DNA from: Bradyrhizobium sp. CIAT3101
Lineage (GTDB): Bacteria > Pseudomonadota > Alphaproteobacteria > Rhizobiales > Xanthobacteraceae
Direction of reading: 5' to 3'
NCBI RefSeq assembly: GCF_029714945.1
Contig: NZ_CP121634.1
Coordinates: 1,571,001 to 1,635,000, forward strand
DNA: 64,000 nucleotides
The notes beneath the pieces are model-generated. The model made no database searches. It had not been told where the DNA came from and saw only the letters and a list, made by a program, of their open reading frames with translations. Positions 17,238 to 25,318 of this stretch are shown piece after piece. The number at the start of each line of letters is the position of its first letter. The stretch's first letter is position 1. The position numbers and the translations under genes were made by a program.

Positions 17238-17855
17238 CTATGCCTGAGTACCCGCCGTGCTGGGCGTGGCCGCATGCCGATGCCTGGAGCGGAGCTGGAA
17301 CGACAGAATGATCAAAGAGATACCGAATACGAGTGCATAAGCGCCCATCCACCACGTGAGCACGACCGCACCGATGAGCGGCATAGCGATCAGCAGCGCC
17401 CCGTAAATCAGCGAACACAATCCGCCGAGCACCAACCACCATCGTCCGTGGCTGATGCTCAGTCGGAACCCGGCCGCCATCATCAATCCACCGGAGATGA
17501 TGGCCCATGCAGCGACCAGGAGCACGAACGCAACCACGGTGACGCCGGGCCAGAGGAAAGCGACCATGCCAACAGCAATGTTGAGGAGACCCTCGAAGAT
17601 CAAGAAGCCCCATTGGTCTCGGCGGCGCATTGCACGGACCGCGGAAATGATGCCTGCCGCTCCGTCGAGCAGCATATAGGCCGAGAACAAGATCACGAGG
17701 GACAACATGGTTGGTCCGGGAAAGAGCAAAGCAGTCAAGCCAAACACGACTCCGAAGATGCCGCGAAGTGTGAACAGCCACCAGTTTCGCGCGAGCCCAT
17801 CGCTGGCAGCGACGGACGAGGTATCGAAGGGTGAATTCATTGTGGTGCTGGCCAT
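17238..17855 (-). CDS. HdeD/DUF308 family membrane protein
   Basis: A 205-residue inner-membrane protein with six hydrophobic segments in three similar pairs, typical of HdeD (DUF308). Diagnostic segments are WWLFTLRGIFGVVFGLTALLFPG near residue 25 and GRWWLVLGGLCSLIYGALLIAMP near 140. In enterobacteria HdeD contributes to acid resistance at high cell density; the activity is not known. A regulon palindrome lies 77 bases upstream. A small hydrophilic protein gene follows within 11 bases. Confidence 0.9.
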   Translation of the reverse strand: MASTTMNSPFDTSSVAASDGLARNWWLFTLRGIFGVVFGLTALLFPGPTMLSLVILFSAYMLLDGAAGIISAVRAMRRRDQWGFLIFEGLLNIAVGMVAFLWPGVTVVAFVLLVAAWAIISGGLMMAAGFRLSISHGRWWLVLGGLCSLIYGALLIAMPLIGAVVLTWWMGAYALVFGISLIILSFQLRSRHRHAATPSTAGTQA

Positions 17856-17931
17856 GGCATTCTCCGAATTTGAGACGTGCTCTGCGTGATTGCCTCACTA
17901 AGACCGTAGCCCTCCGGCTGCAAGTTGCGCC

Positions 17932-17945
17932 TTGACGACCGTCAC
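17932..17945. promoter_or_regulatory. FNR/FixK-type palindrome upstream of hdeD
   Basis: TTGAC-GACC-GTCAC, 77 bases before the hdeD start; one outer base deviates. Confidence 0.62.
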
Positions 17946-18096
17946 CCCATGCGCTGTTTCCGCGCCAGAAGGGCACGAGCTACAGTGGATGGCTATCAGC
18001 GCCCGCCAACGGCATGCGCTCCTCTCGTTGGACCGTCATCACGGCGCTCTTTGGTCGATCAGACAAGTCGCATACCTTCTGAATCGCGTGTGCGGG

Positions 18097-18228
18097 GGCA
18101 TTCTGACCAACGCCGCCGTGGGTCTCCTGACGCTCTCTGTCTGGATCGTGCGCGATGTCCTCGCGGCACTCGCCTGGGCCGCCTTTGCCCATATCGGCGA
18201 GGCAGTCGGAGCTGCCGTTCTTTTCTGA
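18097..18228 (+). pseudogene. fragment of an AI-2E-type transporter gene
   Basis: The translation GILTNAAVGLLTLSVWIVRD followed by VLAALAWAAFAHIGEAVG matches the first membrane helix pair of the intact AI-2E transporter at 19587 (IAIAVVLLALWVARGFLVALTWAALIAIAIWP). It has no proper start and stops after about 44 codons, so it is a 5' remnant of a second copy. Confidence 0.5.
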
Positions 18229-18255
18229 TTCATTGCAAAGGTTCGGACCACGCTA

Positions 18256-18645
18256 TCAGTGCCCGACATAAACCGGCAGCTTCGAGAGCGAAGTGCGGCT
18301 TGCGCCCGGCAGAACCGCATAGTCGGGTGAATCGTCCAGCTGGAATTGACGGAGTGGAATGGCCACGGGATGGCCAGGCAGGCCTGTCGAATCGTCTACC
18401 GCAACGACCACATAAATATTGCCGTCTTTGCCGAAGATGAAGTCGCTGATTCTTCCTATCCTGTCGTGCTTGTCGCCGACTACAGACCGAAATTTGAGCG
18501 CCTCGGCGCTATAGCCTTTGGCGACCTCCGTCGCCTCCAGAGGCGTCAGCCCGATCTCTTGGGCGACTGCGTGATCGATCTGCTTCGAAAGCGTGACGAC
18601 GGCCAAGGTGGCTACCAGGAGCAGCGGGAGGTGGGGAATGTTCAT
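18256..18645 (-). CDS. exported PRC-barrel protein
   Basis: A 129-residue protein with an N-terminal hydrophobic segment (PLLLVATLAVVTLS), probably a signal peptide or anchor, then a PRC-barrel-like domain (GYSAEALKFRSVVGDKHDRIGRISDFIFGKDGNIYVVVAVDD). The ATG at 18645 has an AAGGAG site. PRC-barrel proteins bind RNA or partner proteins; this exported subgroup is uncharacterised. It lies 56 bases after the end of the gene at 18702 and is probably in one operon with it, under the palindrome at 19265-19278. A similar protein is encoded at 61767. Confidence 0.75.
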   Translation of the reverse strand: MNIPHLPLLLVATLAVVTLSKQIDHAVAQEIGLTPLEATEVAKGYSAEALKFRSVVGDKHDRIGRISDFIFGKDGNIYVVVAVDDSTGLPGHPVAIPLRQFQLDDSPDYAVLPGASRTSLSKLPVYVGH

Positions 18646-18701
18646 CAAAACTCCTTCGCCTTCAAGGTTGGGCCAGGCCGTTGGCCGAGGCACTGGTAGT
18701 G

Positions 18702-19094
18702 CTACCGACCCTGGTTGCCGGCCGTCGACCCGGTGGTGGCCGACTCGGTGACGATTTCGGATATCAGCTTGGTGTCGGGGTCGATGAGCAGGATACGGTC
18801 TGGCAGCTTGACAAAGAGCAGTTCCTTCGCCTCGGGGACCTGGTCAACGACGTTATGCGGCATGGATTGCGCCGACATGGACTCTGGAACCTTGTCACCG
18901 ACTTGCGGCTGCGCGCCCGATGGTGCGGATTGCGAGGGTGTGCTGGAGAGGCTGTTGCTGACCATCTGTTGCTGTGCCGGGTTCAGCGCCCCGTGAGCGT
19001 TGTTGCTTTGAGTAGTGTCGCTTGCGTTCTGAGCTGTGGCGACGGTACTGCCGAGAACGACAAGCAAAGCGCCGGAATAGAGAAGTCGATTCAT
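18702..19094 (-). CDS. exported hypothetical protein with DUF1236-like C-terminus
   Basis: A 130-residue protein with a clear signal peptide cleaved near VATAQ, a serine/glutamine-rich low-complexity middle, and a short C-terminal segment LLFVKLPDRILLIDPDTKLISEIV. That segment resembles the DUF1236 repeat (compare AIIDPRRREVVDIL at 23061). Expected in the periplasm. First gene of a probable operon with the PRC-barrel gene. Confidence 0.7.
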   Translation of the reverse strand: MNRLLYSGALLVVLGSTVATAQNASDTTQSNNAHGALNPAQQQMVSNSLSSTPSQSAPSGAQPQVGDKVPESMSAQSMPHNVVDQVPEAKELLFVKLPDRILLIDPDTKLISEIVTESATTGSTAGNQGR

Positions 19095-19264
19095 GATGGT
19101 CTCCTTGATTGTGATGGATCCGAGCCGTACCTTTTGGGCGTGTCCCAGCGATGGTTACTGAATAAGGTGACGCACGTGCCGTGTCGGCGACCATTGCAGC
19201 CGGGACACTTGCGCGCGTCAGCTCGGTTGTCACTCTAATCTCCGCGCGGCGGGGGGATTGAGCC

Positions 19265-19278
19265 TTGATCGTTGTCAA
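19265..19278. promoter_or_regulatory. FNR/FixK-type palindrome
   Basis: TTGAT-CGTT-GTCAA, 171 bases before the exported DUF1236-like protein gene on the minus strand. Confidence 0.6.
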
Positions 19279-19497
19279 GCTGTCGGCAGTAATTTTCCGT
19301 AGATCGCGCTGGAGTTCGACTACCGCCTCACGAGTGCCCTCAGAACCAGAGTGCCATCGGCTAAGCCGGATGTGGCATGAGGGATGATGCCGATTTGAAG
19401 TAACTCCGCTCGCGCTCCTCGTCATTGATGTTCATCGCAGGACTATGCTCGCAGACTCCCTCGTCCCAGGAGCCGGTGGGCGCGGCGGCGCTGGCGA

Positions 19498-19511
19498 TTG
19501 ATAGTCGTCAA
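19498..19511. promoter_or_regulatory. FNR/FixK-type palindrome upstream of the AI-2E transporter
   Basis: TTGAT-AGTC-GTCAA, 75 bases before the ATG at 19587. Confidence 0.68.
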
Positions 19512-19586
19512 TGTGTGCAGAGGCATGTGGTTGTAGTCTGTCTGCCGCAACCGGTCATTTCTGCGGCGAAACACTCGTGAGTTATT

Positions 19587-20708
19587 ATGCAGCTTCATGG
19601 ACTCACACCAAGCAATGACGGTGGGCTTCGGTCGATCGGCGCGTTAGAGCCAACCTTCGATTCACGCGCCCGGGCTATCATCCAATCAGCTATTGCGATC
19701 GCGGTAGTGCTCTTGGCGCTCTGGGTTGCGCGTGGGTTCCTGGTGGCGCTGACCTGGGCAGCGTTAATCGCCATCGCGATCTGGCCGGCTTACATTCATT
19801 TCGCACGGCTGATCTCCAGCCGTCGTTCTTCCTTGTTAGCCCCGTTGCTGTTTACGATTCTGACCGGACTTGTCCTGCTTGTGCCCCTGATTTTGGTTGC
19901 GCATCAGATTGCACAGGGAAGCGGCGCTTTTCTAAGTGCGCTCGACCGCTTGCGTGAGAGTGGAATTGCAGTCCCGGTCTGGCTTGCGCAGCTGCCGATC
20001 GCCGGCCAGCAACTCGAGCTCTGGTGGCGCACCAACCTCAGCAATCCCGACATTCTGAGGGAATGGCTTCGCGGTGTGAATATCGAAAATCTCACGTCGT
20101 GGACCGGTGCCCTCGGGGGCGCGCTGTTGCATCGTCTATTTCTCTTTGCAATTACGCTGATCGCACTATTTGTAGCGCTCCGTGATGGCGTCTGGCTGGC
20201 GGATCGTGCCATGACCACCGCCGGCGATCTGATCGGAGATCCCGGCGCGCGCTTGATAAGCAGGATCGCCGATGCAATCCGCGCCACCGTGAACGGGACG
20301 ATCGCAGCTGCGATCCTGAAAGGCGCCGCCATCGGTATCGCGTATGTCGCGACGGGAGTGCCGCATCCGCTGCTGTTCGCTGCTGTGACGACGGCGTTGG
20401 CGATGGTGCCCCTTGGCGCCTGGATCGCGCTCACGACGGCTGCACTGATATTGGCCTCTCACAGCAGTACGTTGCTGGCGCCCGTAAGCCTAATCGTTTT
20501 TGGCGCAGCAATCTTGCTGATCGGCGACAATCTCATTCACCCGGCCCTTATTGGAGGCACTGCGCAGCTACCATTCCTGCTGGTACTGATCGGAATCCTC
20601 GGCGGAGTGGATTCGTTTGGATTGATAGGTCTCTTTCTCGGCCCGGTGATTATGGCGGCTCTGCTCACCGTGTGGCGTGAATGGATTGCGTCGAGGCTTG
20701 ACGAATAG
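19587..20708 (+). CDS. AI-2E family transporter (PerM/TqsA-like)
   Basis: A 373-residue membrane protein of the AI-2E transporter superfamily, with about eight hydrophobic helices. The N-terminal pair is followed by a long extracytoplasmic region (residues about 110-165), and the conserved C-terminal helices include LIGDNLIHPALIGGTAQLPFLLVLIGILGG then LGPVIMAALLTVW, a family hallmark. Members export signalling molecules or sodium ions; the substrate here is unknown. The downstream HAD gene starts one base after the stop, so the two are coupled. A palindrome lies 75 bases upstream, and a fragment of a second copy is at 18097. Confidence 0.87.
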   Translation: MQLHGLTPSNDGGLRSIGALEPTFDSRARAIIQSAIAIAVVLLALWVARGFLVALTWAALIAIAIWPAYIHFARLISSRRSSLLAPLLFTILTGLVLLVPLILVAHQIAQGSGAFLSALDRLRESGIAVPVWLAQLPIAGQQLELWWRTNLSNPDILREWLRGVNIENLTSWTGALGGALLHRLFLFAITLIALFVALRDGVWLADRAMTTAGDLIGDPGARLISRIADAIRATVNGTIAAAILKGAAIGIAYVATGVPHPLLFAAVTTALAMVPLGAWIALTTAALILASHSSTLLAPVSLIVFGAAILLIGDNLIHPALIGGTAQLPFLLVLIGILGGVDSFGLIGLFLGPVIMAALLTVWREWIASRLDE

Positions 20709-20709
20709 A

Positions 20710-21399
20710 ATGTCGAAACACTCATCAAATATCGAACCCGCCTTCCTGTTTGATCTCGATGGCACGCTGGTTGATAGCGTCTATCAGCATGTTCTTGCAT
20801 GGAAGGAGGCGCTCGATGCAGAGGGCATCGAACTCTCGGTTTGGCGCATCCATCGCAAGATAGGAATGAGCGGAGGCTTATTCATCAATCAGCTTCTTCG
20901 CGAAACCGGCATCGAAATTGGCACTGAACGCGTTGAGCGGCTTCGCCGCGCCCATGCTGCCGCCTACCGACAGCAGTCAAATCGGGTTCGGCCATTGCCT
21001 GGAGTTCGCGAATTGTTGAAGTGGTTGTCGCAGGCCGGCATTCCATGGGCGATTGCGACCAGCGGCCGCCTGGAAACCGCAGCCGTCAATCTGACTTCGC
21101 TTGGGGTCGATCGGGATGCGGTTCCAGTCGTTACGCGTGATCAAGTCAAACATGCCAAGCCCGATCCGGATTTGTTTTTGACGGCTGCCGAACGGCTGAG
21201 CGTTCCCATCGAAACCGCAGTCGTTGTTGGCGATAGTGTCTGGGACATGTTGGCGGCGATCCGATGTCGCGCGTTGGGTATAGGTCTTTTAAGCGGCGGC
21301 TATGGGCCTGACGAGTTGCGACAATCCGGAGCGTTCCGCGTCTATGAAGACCCAGCAGATCTCCTGAGTCGCATCGACGAGGTTGCGGGTCGACGCTAA
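20710..21399 (+). CDS. HAD superfamily phosphatase
   Basis: A 229-residue haloacid dehalogenase phosphatase resembling phosphoglycolate phosphatase or beta-phosphoglucomutase. Motif I is FLFDLDGTLVDS with the nucleophilic Asp, motif II lies in ATSGR, and motifs III-IV are KHAKPDPDLFL and VVGDSVWDM. An alpha-helical cap sits between motifs I and II. The ATG at 20710 immediately follows the transporter stop, indicating translational coupling. The substrate cannot be deduced. Confidence 0.87.
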   Translation: MSKHSSNIEPAFLFDLDGTLVDSVYQHVLAWKEALDAEGIELSVWRIHRKIGMSGGLFINQLLRETGIEIGTERVERLRRAHAAAYRQQSNRVRPLPGVRELLKWLSQAGIPWAIATSGRLETAAVNLTSLGVDRDAVPVVTRDQVKHAKPDPDLFLTAAERLSVPIETAVVVGDSVWDMLAAIRCRALGIGLLSGGYGPDELRQSGAFRVYEDPADLLSRIDEVAGRR

Positions 21400-21402
21400 A
21401 GA

Positions 21403-21584
21403 CGGGCTTCCAGCAGCTTCTCAAGGCGACCGAGCTGTATCTCGCAACAGGAGATCCCGTCGACGCGGTTGAGGAAATTCCGGCTGGAAATTTGCCCGCA
21501 CAGTTCCCATCACCTGCTCGCGTACGGCTCAGGCCCTTGCTAAAGGACAAGCGGCTCGTCGGGTTCTCGAAGGATGAGATTTGA
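21403..21584 (+). other. possible 3' gene fragment of unknown identity
   Basis: The region between the HAD gene and groES keeps one open frame without a start (LLKATELYLATGDPVDAVEE then RPLLKDKRLVGFSKDEI and a stop). It could be the tail of a lost gene. I do not recognise it. Confidence 0.25.
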
Positions 21585-21627
21585 GCTTGCAGCATGACCG
21601 CTCAGGATGAGGGAGCGGGCTAAGCGC

Positions 21628-21945
21628 CTAAGCGGCGCTCTTCTTGGCGGCGGGAGCGTCGGTGAGGACGCCCATGATGTCGCTCTCCTTCATGATCAGC
21701 AGATCCTGGCCGTCGAGCACGACCTCATTGCCAGACCACTTGCCGAACAGCACGCGGTCGCCCACCTTGAGATCGACCGGGATTAGCTTGCCGGCTTCGT
21801 CGCGGCCGCCCGGGCCTACGGCGGTGATCTCGCCCTCGGAGGGCTTTTCCTTGGCAGTGTCGGGAATGATGATGCCGCCCTTGGTCTTCTCTTCGGCTTC
21901 GATGCGCTTGACCACGACGCGGTCATGGAGCGGACGGAATTTCAT
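21628..21945 (-). CDS. groES: co-chaperonin GroES (no groEL adjacent)
   Basis: A 105-residue Gro[37 protein letters not shown], the mobile loop region, [14 protein letters not shown], and the ESDIMGVL end, with a short alanine/lysine-rich extension. It caps GroEL to enclose substrates. Unusually, no groEL follows: the gene ends next to the HAD region. No CIRCE element and no regulon palindrome was found upstream, so control is unclear. The ATG at 21945 follows AAGGAGAACTGC. It may serve a groEL elsewhere in the genome. Confidence 0.95.
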   Translation of the reverse strand: MKFRPLHDRVVVKRIEAEEKTKGGIIIPDTAKEKPSEGEITAVGPGGRDEAGKLIPVDLKVGDRVLFGKWSGNEVVLDGQDLLIMKESDIMGVLTDAPAAKKSAA

Positions 21946-22128
21946 GCAGTTCTCCTTAGCTGTGGTGATTATTTCTGGCATTCGGAATGCGCGGGTGCGA
22001 GCGGCCCGTCACCTAAGGTTGTGGCACTAAAGTAGAATGTCTTCGGCGTGCAAGAAAGATTTGGTTTCCACGGTGATGAGCTCCCATTCGATTTGTCCGA
22101 TCGGCCGGCGCCGCATCTCTCGTACTAC

Positions 22129-22854
22129 TCAGGCGTTCCGGGTCCAGGCGTTGCCACCTTTTGTGGCCTGACCCCTGATCCGTAATCGATCAAGTAGAGC
22201 ATTCGCAACGGCTTCCGAGGATGCCGGATTCTGTCCCGTGATCAGATCGCCATCGGAAACGGCATAGGGCTGCCACTTGTCTTTCCGGGAATAACTGCCG
22301 CCATTGTTCCTCAACATATCTTCGACCAAGAACGGTACGGCGTCCGTCAGTTCAATTGCAACCTCCTCGAGGTTGGAAAACCCGGTGACCGATTTGCCGG
22401 CGACAAGTGGACGGCCATTTGAAGCCATGGTGTAACGCAAGGCGCCGAGGCCATGGCAGACGAGCGCTAGAGGACGACCCGTGCGGAACATGGTTTCGAT
22501 CAACGCGATTGAGTGGGGGTCATTGGCGAGATCCCACAAGGGGCCGTGGCCTCCTGGATAGAAGGCGGCATCATGGTCGCGGGCCGAAATGCTAGACAGC
22601 ATCCGGGCGTTCGCCAACTCAGCTTGCGCGTAACCGTCGCGCCGAAAGCGAATAGTCGCTTCGGTCTCCGCCTCGGGCCGCTCGCTTCTTGGATCGACCG
22701 GCGGCAGGCCCCCCTCGGGAGACGCAAGTGTAAGAGCCATGCCGGCATCCCTAAAGATGTAGTAGGGCGTAGCGAACTCATCGAACCAGAAGCCGGTCTT
22801 CTTGCCAGTGTCTCCAAGTCGGTCGTGCGAGGTTAGTACGATCAACATCTTCAC
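22129..22854 (-). CDS. DJ-1/PfpI family protein (Hsp31-like)
   Basis: A 241-residue DJ-1/PfpI-type protein resembling the Hsp31/glyoxalase III branch. The nucleophile elbow is LVCHGLGAL with the conserved cysteine, and AAFYPGGHGPLWDL supplies the neighbouring GGHG loop. Family members are chaperones, deglycases or methylglyoxal hydratases. A GAGGTGA site precedes the ATG, and a palindrome lies 67 bases upstream. A close paralogue at 52810-53530 is broken by a stop and a frameshift, so this is the working copy. Confidence 0.87.
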   Translation of the reverse strand: MKMLIVLTSHDRLGDTGKKTGFWFDEFATPYYIFRDAGMALTLASPEGGLPPVDPRSERPEAETEATIRFRRDGYAQAELANARMLSSISARDHDAAFYPGGHGPLWDLANDPHSIALIETMFRTGRPLALVCHGLGALRYTMASNGRPLVAGKSVTGFSNLEEVAIELTDAVPFLVEDMLRNNGGSYSRKDKWQPYAVSDGDLITGQNPASSEAVANALLDRLRIRGQATKGGNAWTRNA

Positions 22855-22920
22855 CTCAGGGTTGCTCCTCTTCAGCGCCTCCGTGGCAGTGGAGCATCAG
22901 GCATCATTGCTTGACGTTCA

Positions 22921-22934
22921 TTGATGGCCATCAG
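22921..22934. promoter_or_regulatory. FNR/FixK-type palindrome upstream of the DJ-1 gene
   Basis: TTGAT-GGCC-ATCAG, 67 bases before the start. The preceding bases (TTGACGTTCA) contain another half-site. Confidence 0.62.
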
Positions 22935-23060
22935 TTTTGCCGTCAAAGTTCACACCAACGCTTATCGACGCACCGAGCTGGGCCGCGATAGCGCGGAAAC
23001 GTGCAGCCTCTCACCTCAACCTCTCCCCGTGAAGAACGGAGAGAGGGAGAACATCCGGTC

Positions 23061-24290
23061 TTAGTCGATCACCTGGACGATCTTCTGCTGCTGCGGGTCA
23101 ACCAGCACCACTTCGTCGCCGATAGCGAGATAGCGGTAGTTGGCGAGCTCTGGATGGTTGCGCGCCAGTTCTTCCGGCACCGGCTGTAGCGACAGACAGT
23201 TCGACGCGGAGGTTCCGCCTCCGCCGGCTGAAGGCGAGGTCGAGCCGACCGTCGTCGAAGAGCTGCGCACCAATTCCCTGAACCGCCTACGCGTGTCATC
23301 GCCGATGACAACCCGGTCGCCGCTGTAAGCGGCCGCCCTGCTGTAACCCGGTCCGTCGTCGAGAATATCGACGACCTCGCGTCGCCGCGGATCGATAATG
23401 GCAACGCGATTGTCGATCACCGTGTACTCGTAGTCCCGGTATTGCGGCATGATCCGCACGATATCGGGCGGCAACCGGCGCGCCTGCACGCCCCGCGGCA
23501 ACCGTGTGCCTACATTGAGCTGGACATTGAGGTTCTGGCTGGTGGCAGTCCTGTCGTGCCGCAGCTGATCGACGACTTGCCTGCGCTGATCGTCGTTGAC
23601 CGCACCCGAGGAAGTCTGGCGGTTCGATTGATCCGGCGCCCCTCCGGTCTTCTGGGTCTGTGTGTTGTCGGCCGGCCGCGCGCTCTGCTGCGGCGAGGAT
23701 TTGGAGGGCTGGGCGGCGTGATCGAGTTGCTCTTTGCGATCTCGATCGATCTGCTGCTGGGTCTGCTGCTGCTTCGTATCGGCCGACCTGGTGGCGTCCT
23801 GCGCGCGGTCCTGCTTGGGCTGACCCTCGCGGGCCCGCAGCTTTTCCTCAGCCTGTTGCCTCTGGTCGGCAGCCGGCTTGGCATCGCGGCCCTGCTGCAG
23901 GTCCTTCTGCTGCGCCGTGCTCGAGGGCGCGCGCTCGCCACGGCTGGGCTGATCCTGGCTCTGCCGTGTCGGCTCATTGGACTCGCGGCCCTGCGGCTTC
24001 TGCGCCTCCTTGCTGCGCTCGGCCGGCGACGGTGCCTCACCGCGCTGCATGTCCTGGGCGCCGCCCATCGGCTCGGACTGCGCGCGTTCCTTGATGCGAT
24101 CCGCCGCGCCGCCGCGATCCATCTCCTTCGACTGGGCGGCTGGACGGTCCATTTCCCTAGACTGAGATGCCGGTGACTGGGCGCGCGGACTCTCCTCGCG
24201 CTTCTGCGAACCTTCCGGCGATTGCGCAATGGCGGGACCGGCGCAAATCACCAATGCCGTCGCCGTCGTGTAAAGCCAATTTATCCTCAT
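23061..24290 (-). CDS. exported low-complexity protein with two DUF1236 repeats
   Basis: A 409-residue exported protein. A signal peptide (LYTTATALVICAGPAIAQ) is followed by about 230 residues of glutamine/arginine/lysine/serine-rich low complexity (repeated EMDRPAAQSKEMDR-type units), probably disordered. The C-terminus carries two DUF1236 modules: YEYTVIDNRVAIIDPRRREVV and YRYLAIGDEVVLVDPQQQKIV. The ATG at 24290 has an AGGAGAG site. DUF1236 proteins are abundant in Bradyrhizobiaceae, with unknown function. A palindrome is 71 bases upstream. Confidence 0.82.
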   Translation of the reverse strand: MRINWLYTTATALVICAGPAIAQSPEGSQKREESPRAQSPASQSREMDRPAAQSKEMDRGGAADRIKERAQSEPMGGAQDMQRGEAPSPAERSKEAQKPQGRESNEPTRQSQDQPSRGERAPSSTAQQKDLQQGRDAKPAADQRQQAEEKLRAREGQPKQDRAQDATRSADTKQQQTQQQIDRDRKEQLDHAAQPSKSSPQQSARPADNTQTQKTGGAPDQSNRQTSSGAVNDDQRRQVVDQLRHDRTATSQNLNVQLNVGTRLPRGVQARRLPPDIVRIMPQYRDYEYTVIDNRVAIIDPRRREVVDILDDGPGYSRAAAYSGDRVVIGDDTRRRFRELVRSSSTTVGSTSPSAGGGGTSASNCLSLQPVPEELARNHPELANYRYLAIGDEVVLVDPQQQKIVQVID

Positions 24291-24360
24291 GGGAGACTCT
24301 CCTGTTGGTCCCCCCACCCGTCGGGATTGGGTAATCTAGGTTGCTGCGTTTGGTTCCACC

Positions 24361-24374
24361 ATGACGACGGTCAA
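24361..24374. promoter_or_regulatory. FNR/FixK-type palindrome upstream of the DUF1236 gene
   Basis: ATGAC-GACG-GTCAA, 71 bases before the start of the minus-strand DUF1236 gene. Confidence 0.66.
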
Positions 24375-24644
24375 CCGGGGCGAGGCGATCTACCGCAGCC
24401 TGCTCAAAAGTGGGATCAGCGCCTCACACTCGCTTGAGTCCAGCGGCGCAAAAGCCGCCCGCATAGAGCTCAATAAGTGGCGGTCGGAACGCGCCTGAAG
24501 AAACAAAACCTCGAGCAAGCTGAAGTCGCGGTGTTCTGTCTTCCGCTGCCCTCCGCTAAAGACTTTCCGGCAGAGCCCTGACTGATTTGCAAAGGGTGAG
24601 CTTGTCGCGAAGGTCTGTGCGACCCGCGCCCGATCCCGACGGCG

Positions 24645-24835
24645 ATGCATTATCGGCGACGACACTCTGTTTTCAGCGCGCCGATGGCGTGGAAGCCGGT
24701 TGGCGAGCGATTCAGCCTTTCCTTGAAGCCTGGAGAAGTGTGGCAGCAGAGGACTGAAACTCTATTCCGCGGGCAGCAGGGGCCGTTTTGGCGCGTTCGA
24801 ATTGTTGAGGCGTGACGGCCGAGGCTGACGGAAGA
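24645..24835 (+). pseudogene. 3' fragment of a second zwf (glucose-6-phosphate dehydrogenase) gene
   Basis: The plus strand reads LFQRADGVEAGWRAIQPFLEAW, matching LFQRADGVEAAWRAVQPFIDAW near the C-terminus of the intact zwf at 27127, at DNA level too. After that a stop and frameshifts appear (VAAED-stop), and the last recognisable piece is TTCGAATTGTTGA followed by a degraded GGCCG tail. Everything upstream of about 60 C-terminal codons is gone. The small gene on the opposite strand reads through this remnant. Confidence 0.72.
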
Positions 24836-25143
24836 TCTGACCGCGGTGGGCTTTCGGAAGCAGCCGCGCGATTGTGGAAGGATCCAGCGGCGGTGGTGGA
24901 CGCGCGTGCTTCACTGTTGGCTTGAGGCGCTTGCTTGCGGGGCAATGATAGCCACTGATCAAGGGATGCGACAATCTCGGCTTGTTTGGCTTTCCTTAGC
25001 AGATGATCACGTTGGCTTCCGAAAGGAAGCCGAGCCGCCTCGTGCCGAGCGTTCGCTGCCAACTTCAGCAACCGATCGCTTAGCGGCGCTTCCTGTTTGA
25101 AGCGCTGCCGTCTTTTTTTGGCTTTCGCTCGCTTCCCATCCAT
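24712..25143 (-). CDS. small basic protein extended by read-through into a zwf remnant
   Basis: A 143-residue frame. The first 70 or so residues (KKRRQRFKQEAPLSDRLLKL, HEAARLPFGSQRDHLLRKAKQAE, SLDQWLSLP) match a small conserved rhizobial protein type that normally ends soon after this point at about 75-80 residues. The remainder, rich in Ala/Ser/Pro, is partly antisense to the zwf remnant at 24645-24835. So the original stop appears lost by a rearrangement and the tail is not native. Function of the conserved part is unknown. Confidence 0.55.
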   Translation of the reverse strand: MDGKRAKAKKRRQRFKQEAPLSDRLLKLAANARHEAARLPFGSQRDHLLRKAKQAEIVASLDQWLSLPRKQAPQANSEARASTTAAGSFHNRAAASESPPRSDLPSASAVTPQQFERAKTAPAARGIEFQSSAATLLQASRKG

Positions 25144-25318
25144 AGGTTAATCCTGGGCCTTCTACCGCTGAACTTTGGCCGGAGGCCGCGATCGCGGACG
25201 CTGATTGTCGATAACGCCCGTGCTTAGATCACGCGATCTTGGGTTCTGGCAGCTGGAGGCTTGGCCGCCACATGGCATTAGGCCCGGACGCCTGCATTGA
25301 CGAGGCCAACGATAGGGC

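Larger units (their letters stand above)
19095..19586. other. divergent regulatory region with two palindromes
   Basis: About 490 bases between divergent transcription units, with one regulon palindrome for each side (19265-19278 and 19498-19511). No coding frame is supported. Confidence 0.55.

Noticed and set aside
21946..22060. CIRCE element upstream of groES
   Set aside because: No TTAGCACTC-N9-GAGTGCTAA pattern is present; only a short TGGCACTAAA resembles half of it.
23442..24176. Leucine-rich 244-codon frame opposite the DUF1236 gene
   Set aside because: It is the complement of the Gln/Arg/Lys-rich repeats; the minus-strand gene has a signal peptide, a ribosome binding site and DUF1236 modules.
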